Shown here piece by piece: positions 26,957-35,976 of a DNA stretch of 64,000 bases. The stretch comes from Arthrobacter sp. Marseille-P9274 (lineage in GTDB: Bacteria > Actinomycetota > Actinomycetes > Actinomycetales > Micrococcaceae). Made by a program: the position numbers and the translations under genes. The stretch covers positions 124,001-188,000 of the forward strand of contig NZ_CAMPOV010000003.1 of NCBI RefSeq assembly GCF_946892675.1. The letters are read 5' to 3'. Under the pieces are notes generated by a model. That model made no database searches and was not told the origin of the DNA. It saw only the letters and a list, made by a program, of their open reading frames with translations. How positions within the stretch are numbered: position 1 is the first letter of the stretch; each line of letters opens with the position of its first letter.

Positions 26957-27922
26957 TTAGTCGTGAGCAAGGGCCATGAGGACTCGGTGAGCTGCGGCAA
27001 CGTCACTTTCCGGCAGCCCAGCCAGGGTGGCTTCGTTGAATCGGCGCGCGTCCTCCGCTACCTCTTCGCGGAGGGCTCGCCCCGCCTGCGTCTGGCAGTA
27101 CACTGGCCCATCGGTCTCGACCAAGCCCCTTTCGCTGAGTTGGCTCAGCGCATCCTCGATGGCCTGAGGCCCCAGGAAGGCCGACTCCACCAACTCTTGG
27201 ACCATCTGCGGGCCCGCGGAGAGCCTTTTGAGCACCCGGCTGCTGGCTACGGTCAGCCCAAAGCGTGAACGATGCTCGTCAAAATTGCGCTGGAGCCGAT
27301 GATTTACCGTCGTTACGAGTTGGGCGAACTGGGCTTGGTCGCTGTCGCTCGCACCAGCCGAAGCAGCAGCTGGTCCGTGTGCTGCGGTGGAGGCAGGGAA
27401 CGACTGGGAAGTGGCATAGGCGCCCTGAACGAAGAGCAGCGGCTCGCCCTCTGTGACGGTGCAGCGCTCCACGCGGCCAAGAATGATCTGATGGTCGCCG
27501 CCTGGCAGGACGTTATGAGTCCGGCACTCAAAACGCGCTATGGCCTCGTCGATGAGCGGGGCTCCTTCCATCCCCTCGGTCCACGCGATCCCGTCGAATG
27601 GATCGATACCGGCCATGGGCGAGGCAACAACACGGGAAATGTCAACCTGCTCAGCCGCCAACACGTTGACCGCGAAGTGTGCTGCAGCAGTGAAAGCAGC
27701 CGCCCTACCTGAGGCGTTCTGCACAGACCACAGGATCAGTGGCGGGTCCAGTGAGACGGCGGCAAATGAGTTGACGGTCATGCCGACCGGTCGACCATCG
27801 CACATGGCGGTGATGACCGCGACCCCCGTGCCGTACTGTCCAAGGGCGCTGCGGAACGCCCGGATGTCCTTCAATGGCTCGCTGGCCACGTACTCCAGCG
27901 AGGGGGCTGCTGAGGCGGTCAT
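26957..27922 (-). CDS. flavin reductase fused to a C-terminal MarR-like domain (HPAH C1-type)
   Basis: 321 residues. Residues 20-175 form a flavin reductase domain (FRSALGQYGTGVAVITA, GMTVNSFAAVSLDPPLILWS, GDHQIILGRVERC, EPLLFVQGAYA). A Ala/Ser-rich linker follows, then residues 200-318 form a MarR-like winged-helix domain (HRLQRNFDEHRSRFGLTVAS, DALSQLSERGLVETDGPVY). The same layout is known in the C1 reductase of Acinetobacter p-hydroxyphenylacetate hydroxylase, where the MarR-like part is an effector-controlled autoinhibitory domain. It overlaps the oxygenase stop by ATGA. Substrate-gated flavin supply to the adjacent oxygenase is the inferred role; DNA binding is an alternative. Confidence 0.88.
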   Translation of the reverse strand: MTASAAPSLEYVASEPLKDIRAFRSALGQYGTGVAVITAMCDGRPVGMTVNSFAAVSLDPPLILWSVQNASGRAAAFTAAAHFAVNVLAAEQVDISRVVASPMAGIDPFDGIAWTEGMEGAPLIDEAIARFECRTHNVLPGGDHQIILGRVERCTVTEGEPLLFVQGAYATSQSFPASTAAHGPAAASAGASDSDQAQFAQLVTTVNHRLQRNFDEHRSRFGLTVASSRVLKRLSAGPQMVQELVESAFLGPQAIEDALSQLSERGLVETDGPVYCQTQAGRALREEVAEDARRFNEATLAGLPESDVAAAHRVLMALAHD

Positions 27923-29181
27923 CGGTAGTACGCCAGGGTGCGCATGGACGGGTTGTCTTCGAAACTAGGACCCGGCAGGCCCAGCAGGCTCTGGGCATAC
28001 AGCGTCGCGGCAGCTTCCCGCCCGGCCGATCCGTGTACGCGCATGGCGTGCAGGTCCCGGACCACACGTTGCAGATGGTTGCTCGACAGGATGGAGCCGG
28101 CTCCGGCCACAGGCCAAATCTCCTGAAGCGCATCAAGGCTGACGGCGATCGCATCAGCAGCCTCGAACCGAACCTTCAGGCGTTCCACCGGATCCGCAAG
28201 ACTGCCCTCGCAGGCAATCTGGAAGAGCTCCCGCCAGTTGCCGAGATGCCGCCGCTTCACCGTGTTCACATTCGACAAGGCCCCGGCCAACCGCACCAAC
28301 AGATGCGGGTTTTCGGTAACGGCTACACCCGTTCCGCGGCGGGCCCGGCGAATCTTGCTATCTTCGATGAACTCCTCGAAACCACCAAGCGTTGCCCCGA
28401 TAGCAGAGTTGGCCATGGTGGAATTGAAGATCGAAAGGAAGGAAACGCGGTAAAGGGGACGGTCGTTGACCTCCCAGCCAGGATTGTTATCCCTGTAGGT
28501 GTCTTCGAGCACATGGGTCCGGTAGTCCGGAACGAAAGTGTCGACGACGGTGACCGACTTGCTGCCGGTGCCCTTCAAACCGGAGACGTCCCAGCTGTCT
28601 TGGGCGATACTGAAGTCGCTGCGGGGAAGAACGAAGTTGCGGTCACCGCCACCGAGGATCACCCATTGGGCGTGGTCCACCCCGCTGGAGAAACCCCACG
28701 TTCCGTTGAGGATGTACCCTCCCTCGACTTTTTGCCACTGCCCCGTTGGCGCATAGGAACTGGAAGCCCGGGTGTCGGGTCCATCCGCCCAGAACTCGTC
28801 CTGGAGCCGCTTGTCCATCAACGCGATCTCGAATGAGTGGACATTTAGCTGTCCCCCGATCCAAGCCGCTGATGCCTCCGCGCTGGCGATTTTCATGATG
28901 CCTTCGAAGAATGCGGCCGGGGCCATTTCCAATCCGCCGTACTGCAATGGGGTCAACGCCCTGAAGACTCCCGCGCTGGTCATGGCCGCGACCGTCGCGT
29001 CCGGAACTCTCCCCAGACGCTCGGTCTCCGCACGGGCAGCACGGATCTCCTCGAGGATGCTATCGACGTCGGTCAGATAGCGGGCACCAACCTGGTAGGC
29101 CCGCTGCGAGTACTGCTCGGGGGTGACACCCGTCCCGCCCTGAAGGAGCGCGGTTTCTATGGTTCCTGTGGTGGCTTGCAT
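27919..29181 (-). CDS. acyl-CoA-dehydrogenase-fold flavin monooxygenase, oxygenase component (C2/HsaA-like)
   Basis: 420 residues from ATG 29181, with AGAGGA upstream. The acyl-CoA dehydrogenase-like fold is shown by VPDATVAAMTSAGVFRALTP, PLQYGGLEMAPAAFFE, WGFSSGVDHAQWVILGG and the C-terminal VRDLHAMRVHGSAGREAA. This pattern belongs to reduced-flavin hydroxylases such as HsaA, C2-HPAH and related phenol hydroxylases. It is the first gene of the five-gene operon and is coupled to the MarR-fused reductase. It probably ortho-hydroxylates a phenolic substrate to a catechol for the LigB-type enzyme. Confidence 0.88.
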   Translation of the reverse strand: MQATTGTIETALLQGGTGVTPEQYSQRAYQVGARYLTDVDSILEEIRAARAETERLGRVPDATVAAMTSAGVFRALTPLQYGGLEMAPAAFFEGIMKIASAEASAAWIGGQLNVHSFEIALMDKRLQDEFWADGPDTRASSSYAPTGQWQKVEGGYILNGTWGFSSGVDHAQWVILGGGDRNFVLPRSDFSIAQDSWDVSGLKGTGSKSVTVVDTFVPDYRTHVLEDTYRDNNPGWEVNDRPLYRVSFLSIFNSTMANSAIGATLGGFEEFIEDSKIRRARRGTGVAVTENPHLLVRLAGALSNVNTVKRRHLGNWRELFQIACEGSLADPVERLKVRFEAADAIAVSLDALQEIWPVAGAGSILSSNHLQRVVRDLHAMRVHGSAGREAAATLYAQSLLGLPGPSFEDNPSMRTLAYYR

Positions 29182-29815
29182 GTCAGGTCCTCTCACATGG
29201 TCGTCTAGCAGGCCGCAACCGGGATGCAGTGCGTAGTCCCTACGCGGACTGCCCGGTGAGTAGTGGTGCAACTGAACTTGTCGCACAACAGTAGAACCGG
29301 ACCGATGCGACTGTCTTTGGCTGTATCGACCAACGTGGCGACGGAGTATAGATAGACCGTTCATTCCCGTGCTCCTCCAACCCGTCCTGTTCATCTACGC
29401 CAAAATCTTGGGAGTTGTGCACTACGGACAAACTCCTCTTGGAGGTGGTCGTTTCTATCCGGTGCAGGCAGTTCGACAGCGCGTTATGTTGGTTCCCCGG
29501 CGCCGCCAGAACGGGCCGAAATGCCTCACCAAAACGACAGAAGGCAGTGTTATCCCGATGCAGAACGACAAGACCGTGGCTAACGGAAATCAAGGTCAAC
29601 CCGAAAATGAGCGTGAACCTGCAACTATCGGCCTCTTCGCAGTCTTATCCGTGCACCCAACGACCCTCACAAGTCCGCCTGACGATTGCCCCGGTTCTTG
29701 CCAAAACCCCTGTTTCTCCCGCCGGTCTGGAGGCCAGCAAGCAGGCATACAAGGGTGGCAGTAGGTCAAACGGATTAGCACTCGACATTTAACCGACCGA
29801 TGTAAGGAGCGATAA
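29182..29815. other. 634-base stretch without a supported gene
   Basis: It lies between the divergent hydroxylase operon and a small plus-strand gene. It must carry both promoters. Two overlapping plus-strand open frames of about 125-130 codons exist here, but they lack ribosome-binding sites, share no family signature and have mixed codon use. The stretch is visibly AT-richer than the window average. It may contain remnants of an inactivated gene, which cannot be shown by eye. Confidence 0.5.
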
Positions 29816-30181
29816 ATGCGACTCCAGAAGGCTGCTTCTTCAACGTGCAACCGATGCACCGAAGTGCTTGAGGCGCAACTTCTCCAGCAGAAACAACTAG
29901 GCGGCCGACTGACACGTCTCTTTGGAGCTCATGTACTGGCATTCCCCGAGGGCGAGTACACCCTGAGAACTCAACGCCAGAGCGGGCACGGGCATTGCGA
30001 GTTGGTCATTTCGGCGAGTGTTCGTGCTGACCCACCCCGACTGGACACCTGGTGCACCAGTTGGACTGTGCCGGGAGATACGCATCTGGACGTGGCCGGT
30101 TTCGTCACAGCAGAAATTCAGCGAGCCCGGCAACGCTTCCTGGCCATGCTTCAAGAGCACCGTGAACCAGTGCCTTCCTAG
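29816..30181 (+). CDS. hypothetical protein
   Basis: 121 residues. The start at ATG 29816 is backed by AAGGAG at eight bases, the best ribosome-binding site in this part, so translation is likely. The protein has CNRC near the N-terminus (Cys-x-x-Cys), a beta-rich middle (VLAFPEGEYTLRTQRQSGHG, CELVISASV) and a helical tail (AEIQRARQRFLAMLQEH). No signal peptide or membrane segment is seen. No family recognised. It faces away from the aromatic operon and ends 90 bases before the convergent peptidase gene. Confidence 0.6.
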   Translation: MRLQKAASSTCNRCTEVLEAQLLQQKQLGGRLTRLFGAHVLAFPEGEYTLRTQRQSGHGHCELVISASVRADPPRLDTWCTSWTVPGDTHLDVAGFVTAEIQRARQRFLAMLQEHREPVPS

Positions 30182-30271
30182 GTGTGTCCCAGCTGGCGCC
30201 TCCTTAGGAACCTACGACCAGAACCGCACCCGTGGCCCGAAACCCCAATAGCCTTGGCGCAACCGACTTTG

Positions 30272-31471
30272 CTAGGCCGAAGGCGTACCGCAGGGCTGCT
30301 GGGTCGCCGCAGACAATCCAGCGGCCAGCCGCTGGAGGGTGCCGGCGGTTATGGCTGTGTAGGCCGGGATCTCGTCCGGGTAGATGTACTCGTTCCGGGC
30401 GTGCGCGCCGTCGCCTACGGCGCCCAGGCCGCACAGGACTGGGACGCCCAGGGCGGAGACGAAATTGGCGTCGCTCCCGCCGCCCACGGCTGCGGTTTCC
30501 AGCTTCCTGCCCATCTCCAGGGCCGCGCTGCGGACAACCTCGAGGAGCCCGGCGCTGGCTTCCGTCAGCGTCATGGGCGGCCGGTTCCAGTAGTGGTCGA
30601 TCTTGACGGCAACCCGCGGGTCGCTGAGCTGGATCGCGTCGAACTCCCGGTCGACTCGTTCCATTTCCTCAATGGACTCAATTCGGATGTCGATCTCGGC
30701 GACGGCCAGGCCGGCCGAGACGTTGGTTCCCGAGCCTCCCCTGATCAGTCCCACGTTGATCGAGGTGCCGCGGCCCAGATCCTGGATGCGTGTGGCAGCG
30801 GTGATGAACTCGGCCAGGGCGTGGATGGCGCTGGCACCCGCGGTCGGATTCAGCCCTGCGTGGGCCTCCACCCCGGTGACGGTGGCGGTGAAGATCCCGA
30901 TGCCCTTCCGGCCCGTCTTGACTGCGCCGTCCAGCGTTGGCTCGAGGACCAGCACAGCGTCCGCCTCGGCGGCGGCGGCTTCGATGAAGGGACGGGAGGC
31001 CCTCGAACCGGGCTCCTCGTCGCCGTTGAAGAGATAGGTGACGGTCGGGTGTTCGAGGCCCTGCTCGCGCAGGAGCTTCAGGGCCCAGATGCCCTGGACC
31101 AGGCCGGTTTTCATGTCGAAGATGCCCGGCCCGCTGACGGTTTCGCGGCCGCCGGCGCCCGTCCGGCGGGTGACCGGCCAGCCGGCGAGGGTGCCGGTCG
31201 GCCAGACCGTATCGTAGTGCCCGATGATCAGGACGTGGCCCGAACCCGTCCCGCGGTAAGTCATGCGCAGCACGCTGCCGTAGTCGCCGCCGTCGTCCGT
31301 TACCTCCCCCTCCGGTTCGCCGAGGTGGCGGACAACCAGCCCGCGAAGCCGGGCCAGTCCGCGCTCCAGCGCGGCAAGGTTGGCGCTGTAGGTTTCGGTT
31401 TCGACGAGGCTGACGATGTCGCCCAGCATGGACTCGCGGCTGCTGTGCGCCGCATCGAGCAGGGATGGCAC
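30272..31471 (-). CDS. M20-family metallopeptidase, glutamate carboxypeptidase (CPG2)-like
   Basis: 399 residues from GTG 31471 with AAAGGAG seven bases upstream. Metal and catalytic motifs are in order: IIGHYDTVWP (His 85, Asp 87), GPGIFDMKTG (Asp 119), FNGDEEPGS (Glu 152/153), GVEAHAG in the dimerisation domain and GDGAHARNEY near the end. CPG2-like enzymes remove C-terminal glutamate from folates and acyl-glutamates; others act on dipeptides or N-acyl amino acids. The gene is third in an amidase, D-threonine-aldolase-like, peptidase operon and faces away from an AbgT-type transporter. That supports import and hydrolysis of an amide-linked amino acid. Confidence 0.88.
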   Translation of the reverse strand: MPSLLDAAHSSRESMLGDIVSLVETETYSANLAALERGLARLRGLVVRHLGEPEGEVTDDGGDYGSVLRMTYRGTGSGHVLIIGHYDTVWPTGTLAGWPVTRRTGAGGRETVSGPGIFDMKTGLVQGIWALKLLREQGLEHPTVTYLFNGDEEPGSRASRPFIEAAAAEADAVLVLEPTLDGAVKTGRKGIGIFTATVTGVEAHAGLNPTAGASAIHALAEFITAATRIQDLGRGTSINVGLIRGGSGTNVSAGLAVAEIDIRIESIEEMERVDREFDAIQLSDPRVAVKIDHYWNRPPMTLTEASAGLLEVVRSAALEMGRKLETAAVGGGSDANFVSALGVPVLCGLGAVGDGAHARNEYIYPDEIPAYTAITAGTLQRLAAGLSAATQQPCGTPSA

Positions 31472-31508
31472 GGTGGGTCTCCTTTACTGAGGCTGCGGAC
31501 TGTGGGGC

Positions 31509-32609
31509 CTAGTTGTTCTTTCCGCGGGCGGCGACGGCCCAGCGGTCGACGACGTGGCCGTTGCTGACCACGGCGACGGAGTCAACGAGGTTGATCGCCA
31601 CGCAGACATGGTTGGGGATCACCCGCAGCCTGGTTCCGAGGGCAGGCAACTCGGCGTTCCCGGGCCAGACCACGGTGGCGTGGTGTTCGGACAGCGCCGT
31701 GATGCGGGCGTCCGGGTGGTCCATGAGCCGCCCGAATCCGGTGGCCCAGGCCGGCCGGTCGCCGCCGATGATCTTGCTGCCCGAGTCGAGGACCACCCTG
31801 CGGGGTGTGGTGCCATCTCCCTCATGCCGGCTGACGACTGTTGCCGCGATGGTCAGGGCGATGTCCTCCATTGCGCACCGCTCCAGTTCGAGCTGCTGGG
31901 CGTCGCCGAAGGCATAGACGCCCGGGCGCATTTCCGTTGCCGCGGTGGCACCGGTGAGGGCAGCGGTGGGAGTCGAACCGCCGCTCGCGCGGCTGACTTC
32001 GAAGCCCGCCTCCTCCAGCAGCTTGGCCGCTTCGCGGAGGGCGCGTTCCTCCTGCTCCGCTGCCTCGACGGGCATGCCGGGCGCGTAGCCGTGGCCGGGA
32101 AACGTGAAGACGCCCGTGACGCGAAGCCCGGCCCCCGACGCGGCGCGGGCGATGTCCACGGCCCGGTCGGGGCCGACGCCGCTGCGGTGGTGGCCGCTGT
32201 CGATTTCCACCAGGACCTCGATCCCGCCCGCTGCGGCGCCGAGGTGTCCGGCCAGGTTTTCGGCTGCTTCGACTGAGTCGGTTCCCACCGCGATGCGGGC
32301 CCGGGTGCTGAGCCGGGAGAGGCGCTCCGCCTGTCCCGGACCGACCCAGAGCGGGTAGGCGATGAAGACGTCATCGACTCCGCGCTCCACGAAGACTTCG
32401 GCCTCGCCGATAGTGGCGACGGTCAGCCCCACAGCCCCCGCGGCTATTTGCAGCGCCGCGATCTCCGGAATCTTGTGGGTCTTCGCGTGCGGCCGCAGTT
32501 GAAGCCCCTTGGAGCGGGCTGTCTCCGCCATCCGTCCGATGTTCCGCTCAAGCACTTCCCTGTCGATCACGATTTCCGGCGTTTGGATCTCGTCTGGAAT
32601 TGCGTGCAT
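31509..32609 (-). CDS. D-threonine aldolase / D-serine dehydratase-like PLP enzyme
   Basis: 366 residues from ATG 32609 with GGAGGAAGG upstream. It is a fold-type III PLP enzyme: LRPHAKTHK carries the Schiff-base lysine (Lys 43) and the C-terminal [11 protein letters not shown] carries the His and Cys metal ligands of the DSD/DTA family. PAFGDAQQ-type segment [15 protein letters not shown] is also typical. Known activities are metal-dependent D-threonine aldol cleavage and D-serine dehydration. It lies 37 bases before the M20 gene and 81 bases after the amidase. A D-amino-acid released by the neighbouring amidase or peptidase is a reasonable substrate, unproven. Confidence 0.86.
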   Translation of the reverse strand: MHAIPDEIQTPEIVIDREVLERNIGRMAETARSKGLQLRPHAKTHKIPEIAALQIAAGAVGLTVATIGEAEVFVERGVDDVFIAYPLWVGPGQAERLSRLSTRARIAVGTDSVEAAENLAGHLGAAAGGIEVLVEIDSGHHRSGVGPDRAVDIARAASGAGLRVTGVFTFPGHGYAPGMPVEAAEQEERALREAAKLLEEAGFEVSRASGGSTPTAALTGATAATEMRPGVYAFGDAQQLELERCAMEDIALTIAATVVSRHEGDGTTPRRVVLDSGSKIIGGDRPAWATGFGRLMDHPDARITALSEHHATVVWPGNAELPALGTRLRVIPNHVCVAINLVDSVAVVSNGHVVDRWAVAARGKNN

Positions 32610-32690
32610 CAATGACCTTCCTCCGGGCAGTTCGTGTCTCCCCAGAATGGCAGCTGCGCCCAGTCCCCGCTGGTTCCGGGCGGTGGTGCC

Positions 32691-34124
32691 TTACATCGTG
32701 GACGCGACCGGAACGTCCAACCGCGGTTTCCGGCGGTGGAAGCCCGTCGCCTGCTCGAACGAGTGGGCGACGCGCAGCAGCAATTGGTCGGCCTGGTCCG
32801 CGGTGACGATCTGCAGTCCCACCGGCAGTCCGGACGAGGTGAAGCCTCCCGGGATGGACAGGGTCGGCAGGCCGGTGGCGGAGATGAGGCATGCCGCGCG
32901 CATCCAGTCGAGGTAGGTGTCCATCGGGACCCCCTCGATGCTGGCCGGATATTCCAGCTCCGCGTCGAACGGCAGGACCTGGACCGCCGGTGCCAGCAGG
33001 ACGTCGTAGCGGGAGAAAAAGTCGCGCACGGCCGCCGCCAGCCGGGCACGCGCGGAGTTGGCATCGATGAAGTCCTGGGCGGTGAGGGCCATCCCCTTGT
33101 CCACGTTCCACTGCACTGCGTGCTTCATCTGGTCCCGGTGTTCTGGCAGAAGGTGGCCGTAGCTGGTGGCGAAATCGAAGGCGCGGGTGGTCTGGAAGAC
33201 CTCGTCGGCGTCAGAGAGATCCGGGCAGGCAACCTCCACCCTCGCTCCGAGTTCCTCGAACACGCCGAGGCCCGGAGCCAGCACCTCGAGCACCTCACGC
33301 TCCACCGGGACCCCCAGGCCGAAGTCGGCGGTCCAGCCGATCCGCAGCCCGTCCAGCCTTCCGGGCGCCTCCGACTCGTAGGAGCCGTCAAGGGCCACCG
33401 AAGAGGGGCTGGACGGGTCCGGACCGGCCAGGACGCGCATCAGGTAGCGGACGTCTTCGACATCATGGGCCAGCACGCCCTGGCGCGAGATCCAGGCCCA
33501 CGGATTCTTGGCCGGCAGCATGGGGATACGACCCAGGGACGGCCGGTAGCCGACAAGGTTGCAGAAGGACCCCGGAGTCCGCAGCGACCCGCCCATGTCC
33601 GAGCCGTCGCCAGCGGCCTGGATGCCGGACGCTATGGCCGCCGCGGCTCCGCCGCTGCTGCCGCCAGCGCTGCGCGTCGGGTCGTAGGGGTTGGTGGTGG
33701 TGCCAAAGAGCGGATTGAAGGTGTGCGAACCGGCCGCGAACTCCGGGACGTTGGACTTGCCGGTGGTGTTGACGCCGGCGCTCTTGAGCCGCCGGATGAT
33801 CAGGCTGTCTTCCTGTGGGACGTTGTCGGCCATGATCGGCGAACCGAGGGTGGTCCGGAGACCCTTGGTGAGGTGGTTGTCCTTGTGCGTCATCGGCACT
33901 CCATGCAGCGGGCCCGCTTCAGCTCCGGACGCCAGCCGTTCATCCGCTTCCTCGGCCCGTCGCCACGCCGTCTCCGCGTCCAGGGTCACGATCGCGTTGA
34001 TGACCGGATTAACTTCCTCGATCCGTGCCAGATGGGACTCGAGGGCCTCGCGTGCCGAAATGTCCCGCCGGCGGATCCCGCCCGCCAGCTCGCGTAGGGA
34101 CAAAGCCTGAATGTCGCTGTTCAT
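32691..34124 (-). CDS. amidase signature family enzyme
   Basis: 477 residues, typical amidase length. The Ser-cisSer-Lys triad is visible: Lys 81 in PMTHKDN, Ser 156 in RSAGGSSGGAAAA and Ser 180 in SDMGGSLRTPG. The start ATG 34124 has GAGGAG upstream. The family hydrolyses carboxamides and also acts in aryl-malonate or carbamate breakdown. It is the first gene of the operon with the D-threonine-aldolase-like and M20 enzymes. It is cytoplasmic, with no signal peptide. The substrate is unknown; the operon hints at an amino-acid amide or acylated amino acid. Confidence 0.9.
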   Translation of the reverse strand: MNSDIQALSLRELAGGIRRRDISAREALESHLARIEEVNPVINAIVTLDAETAWRRAEEADERLASGAEAGPLHGVPMTHKDNHLTKGLRTTLGSPIMADNVPQEDSLIIRRLKSAGVNTTGKSNVPEFAAGSHTFNPLFGTTTNPYDPTRSAGGSSGGAAAAIASGIQAAGDGSDMGGSLRTPGSFCNLVGYRPSLGRIPMLPAKNPWAWISRQGVLAHDVEDVRYLMRVLAGPDPSSPSSVALDGSYESEAPGRLDGLRIGWTADFGLGVPVEREVLEVLAPGLGVFEELGARVEVACPDLSDADEVFQTTRAFDFATSYGHLLPEHRDQMKHAVQWNVDKGMALTAQDFIDANSARARLAAAVRDFFSRYDVLLAPAVQVLPFDAELEYPASIEGVPMDTYLDWMRAACLISATGLPTLSIPGGFTSSGLPVGLQIVTADQADQLLLRVAHSFEQATGFHRRKPRLDVPVASTM

Positions 34125-34385
34125 GGATCTCCTCGTTCAGGTCCGAACGTGATGGGACCGGCGCCGTTGCAGCAGCCTGTTTCCAGCTTGCCCGCCGCGG
34201 AGAAGCGGAACTAGGGCAACGCGCTGATTGCGTATTTCCGCCCGTTTCGTGGCCGATTGGCGCAATAGTGCGGAAAAGCCGTAACAGGCAATGCGCCGGA
34301 AACATGGACCGGCTTAAGTAGGAACAGCACCAGGCAAATGTGCCGTAGGTCACTTACCGTCGAAGACCCTGCCGAAGGAGCGTCC

Positions 34386-35960
34386 ATGTCCAGTCGCCTT
34401 CACGATCCATCTGCCTCAGCGACGGCCAGCGCTGATCAGCTGTCCCGGGGGCTAAGGCCCTTCTTTAAGGTGCTGTCCGGGATCGAGTATGTGGGCAACA
34501 AGCTTCCCCATCCTTGCCTGCTCTTCTGGATCCTGGCGGGGGTACTGGCGGTCGTCAGCGCCGTGCTTGCGGCAGCAGGGACGAGTGTTGTGCTGCCCGA
34601 CTCCGGCGAGACGGCAGTGGTGAAGAGCCTGCTGAGCGGCGAGGGCGTCGCGATGATCTTCGGCACCGCCCTCGAGAACTTCGCCGGCTTTGCCCCCTTG
34701 CCGATCATCGTCACGATCATCCTCGGGGTCTCCGTGGCGGAACAGTCCGGCCTGCTCAAATCACTGCTGCGCGTCACGGTGGTGCGCCTGCCCGCCAAGT
34801 GGGTCACCTTCGCCGTGGCGTTCGCCGGCATGATGTCCCACGTCATGTTCGATGCGGCCTTCATCGTGGTCCTGCCGCTCGCCGCCATGGCTTTCAAGGC
34901 GGCCGGCCGGAGCCCCGTGCTGGGCATCATGGTGGCCTTCATATCGATCTCCGGCGGGTACAACGCATCGCCCCTGATCACTCCGAGCGACGCCATCATC
35001 TCCTCGCTGACCACCTCGGCCGCCCAGATCGTCGATCCGGGCTACACGGTGACGCCGGTGGCCAACTACTTCTTCAGCCTGGCCTCGTCGGTAGTGTTGT
35101 CCGCCTTCATCACCCTGGCCGTCGAACTGGTGATGAAGAAGCGCGCGAGCCTGGAACCCGACGCCGGCACCGACGTGGATGACGCGGATTTCGCGCTGGA
35201 GCTGGCACCGGAGGAGAAGCGAGGCCTGCGCCGTGCCGCGATCGCCCTGGCCGTGTTCGCCGCCGCCGTGGTGGCTGCCCTCCTGCCGGCCGGCTCCCCG
35301 CTGCGGGGGGAGGACGGCGACCTCATTCGCTCCGTGGTGCTGCAGAACATCGCCTTCTTCATCGCGCTGGCATTCGTCCTGACCGGATGGGTCTACGGCC
35401 GGGCCACCGGCACCCTGCGCCGGGCGGCGGACATCCCCCAGGCGATGGCCACCGGGCTGAAGACCCTGACGCCGATCCTCGTGCTCTTCTTCGCCATCTC
35501 GCAGTTCCTGGCGTACTTCAAGTGGACCGGCATCGGCAGCGTCATTGCCGTCAACGGGGCGCATCTGCTGCAGGCGGGAGGCATCCACCCTCTGGTGGTG
35601 TTTGCGCTGATGCTGGTGCTGATCTCCCTCATGAACATCCTGGTCACGAGCGGATCGGCCATGTGGTCGCTGCTGGCACCGATCCTCGTGCCGATGCTGA
35701 TGTACGTGGGAATCAACCCCGAAACCACCCAGGCCGTCTACCGGATCGCCGACTCCTGCACCAACGCCGTCACGCCGATGTCTGCGTATTTCGTCGTGGC
35801 GCTCGGCTTCATCCAGGGCTACCGCAAGGATGCCGGCATCGGCACGCTGGCTTCGTTCACGATTCCGCTGGCCTTCGGCATGCTCCTGGTGTGGGCGGCG
35901 CTGTTCAGCGCCTGGTACTTCCTGGGCCTGCCCCTGGGACCGGGGGCTCCCATCCGGTAG
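34386..35960 (+). CDS. AbgT-family transporter (p-aminobenzoyl-glutamate type)
   Basis: 524 residues from ATG 34386 behind GAAGGAG. Eleven to twelve membrane segments are present. Family features are [20 protein letters not shown] near the N-terminus, [19 protein letters not shown] in the middle and [19 protein letters not shown] near the C-terminus. AbgT members import p-aminobenzoyl-glutamate or export sulfonamides with proton drive. The divergent operon contains a CPG2-like peptidase and an amidase, the expected intracellular partners for an acyl-glutamate or similar conjugate. The 261-base gap to the amidase start must hold both promoters. Confidence 0.87.
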   Translation: MSSRLHDPSASATASADQLSRGLRPFFKVLSGIEYVGNKLPHPCLLFWILAGVLAVVSAVLAAAGTSVVLPDSGETAVVKSLLSGEGVAMIFGTALENFAGFAPLPIIVTIILGVSVAEQSGLLKSLLRVTVVRLPAKWVTFAVAFAGMMSHVMFDAAFIVVLPLAAMAFKAAGRSPVLGIMVAFISISGGYNASPLITPSDAIISSLTTSAAQIVDPGYTVTPVANYFFSLASSVVLSAFITLAVELVMKKRASLEPDAGTDVDDADFALELAPEEKRGLRRAAIALAVFAAAVVAALLPAGSPLRGEDGDLIRSVVLQNIAFFIALAFVLTGWVYGRATGTLRRAADIPQAMATGLKTLTPILVLFFAISQFLAYFKWTGIGSVIAVNGAHLLQAGGIHPLVVFALMLVLISLMNILVTSGSAMWSLLAPILVPMLMYVGINPETTQAVYRIADSCTNAVTPMSAYFVVALGFIQGYRKDAGIGTLASFTIPLAFGMLLVWAALFSAWYFLGLPLGPGAPIR

Positions 35961-35976
35961 GGCCCCGGCAAGCCGG

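Noticed and set aside
29369-29792. Two overlapping 125-130 codon plus-strand frames upstream of the small gene at 29816
   Set aside because: No ribosome-binding site, no family signature and inconsistent codon use; treated as non-coding.
32634-34097. A 487-codon plus-strand open frame over the amidase gene
   Set aside because: The opposite strand encodes an amidase with an intact Ser-Ser-Lys triad; the plus frame has no recognisable domain.
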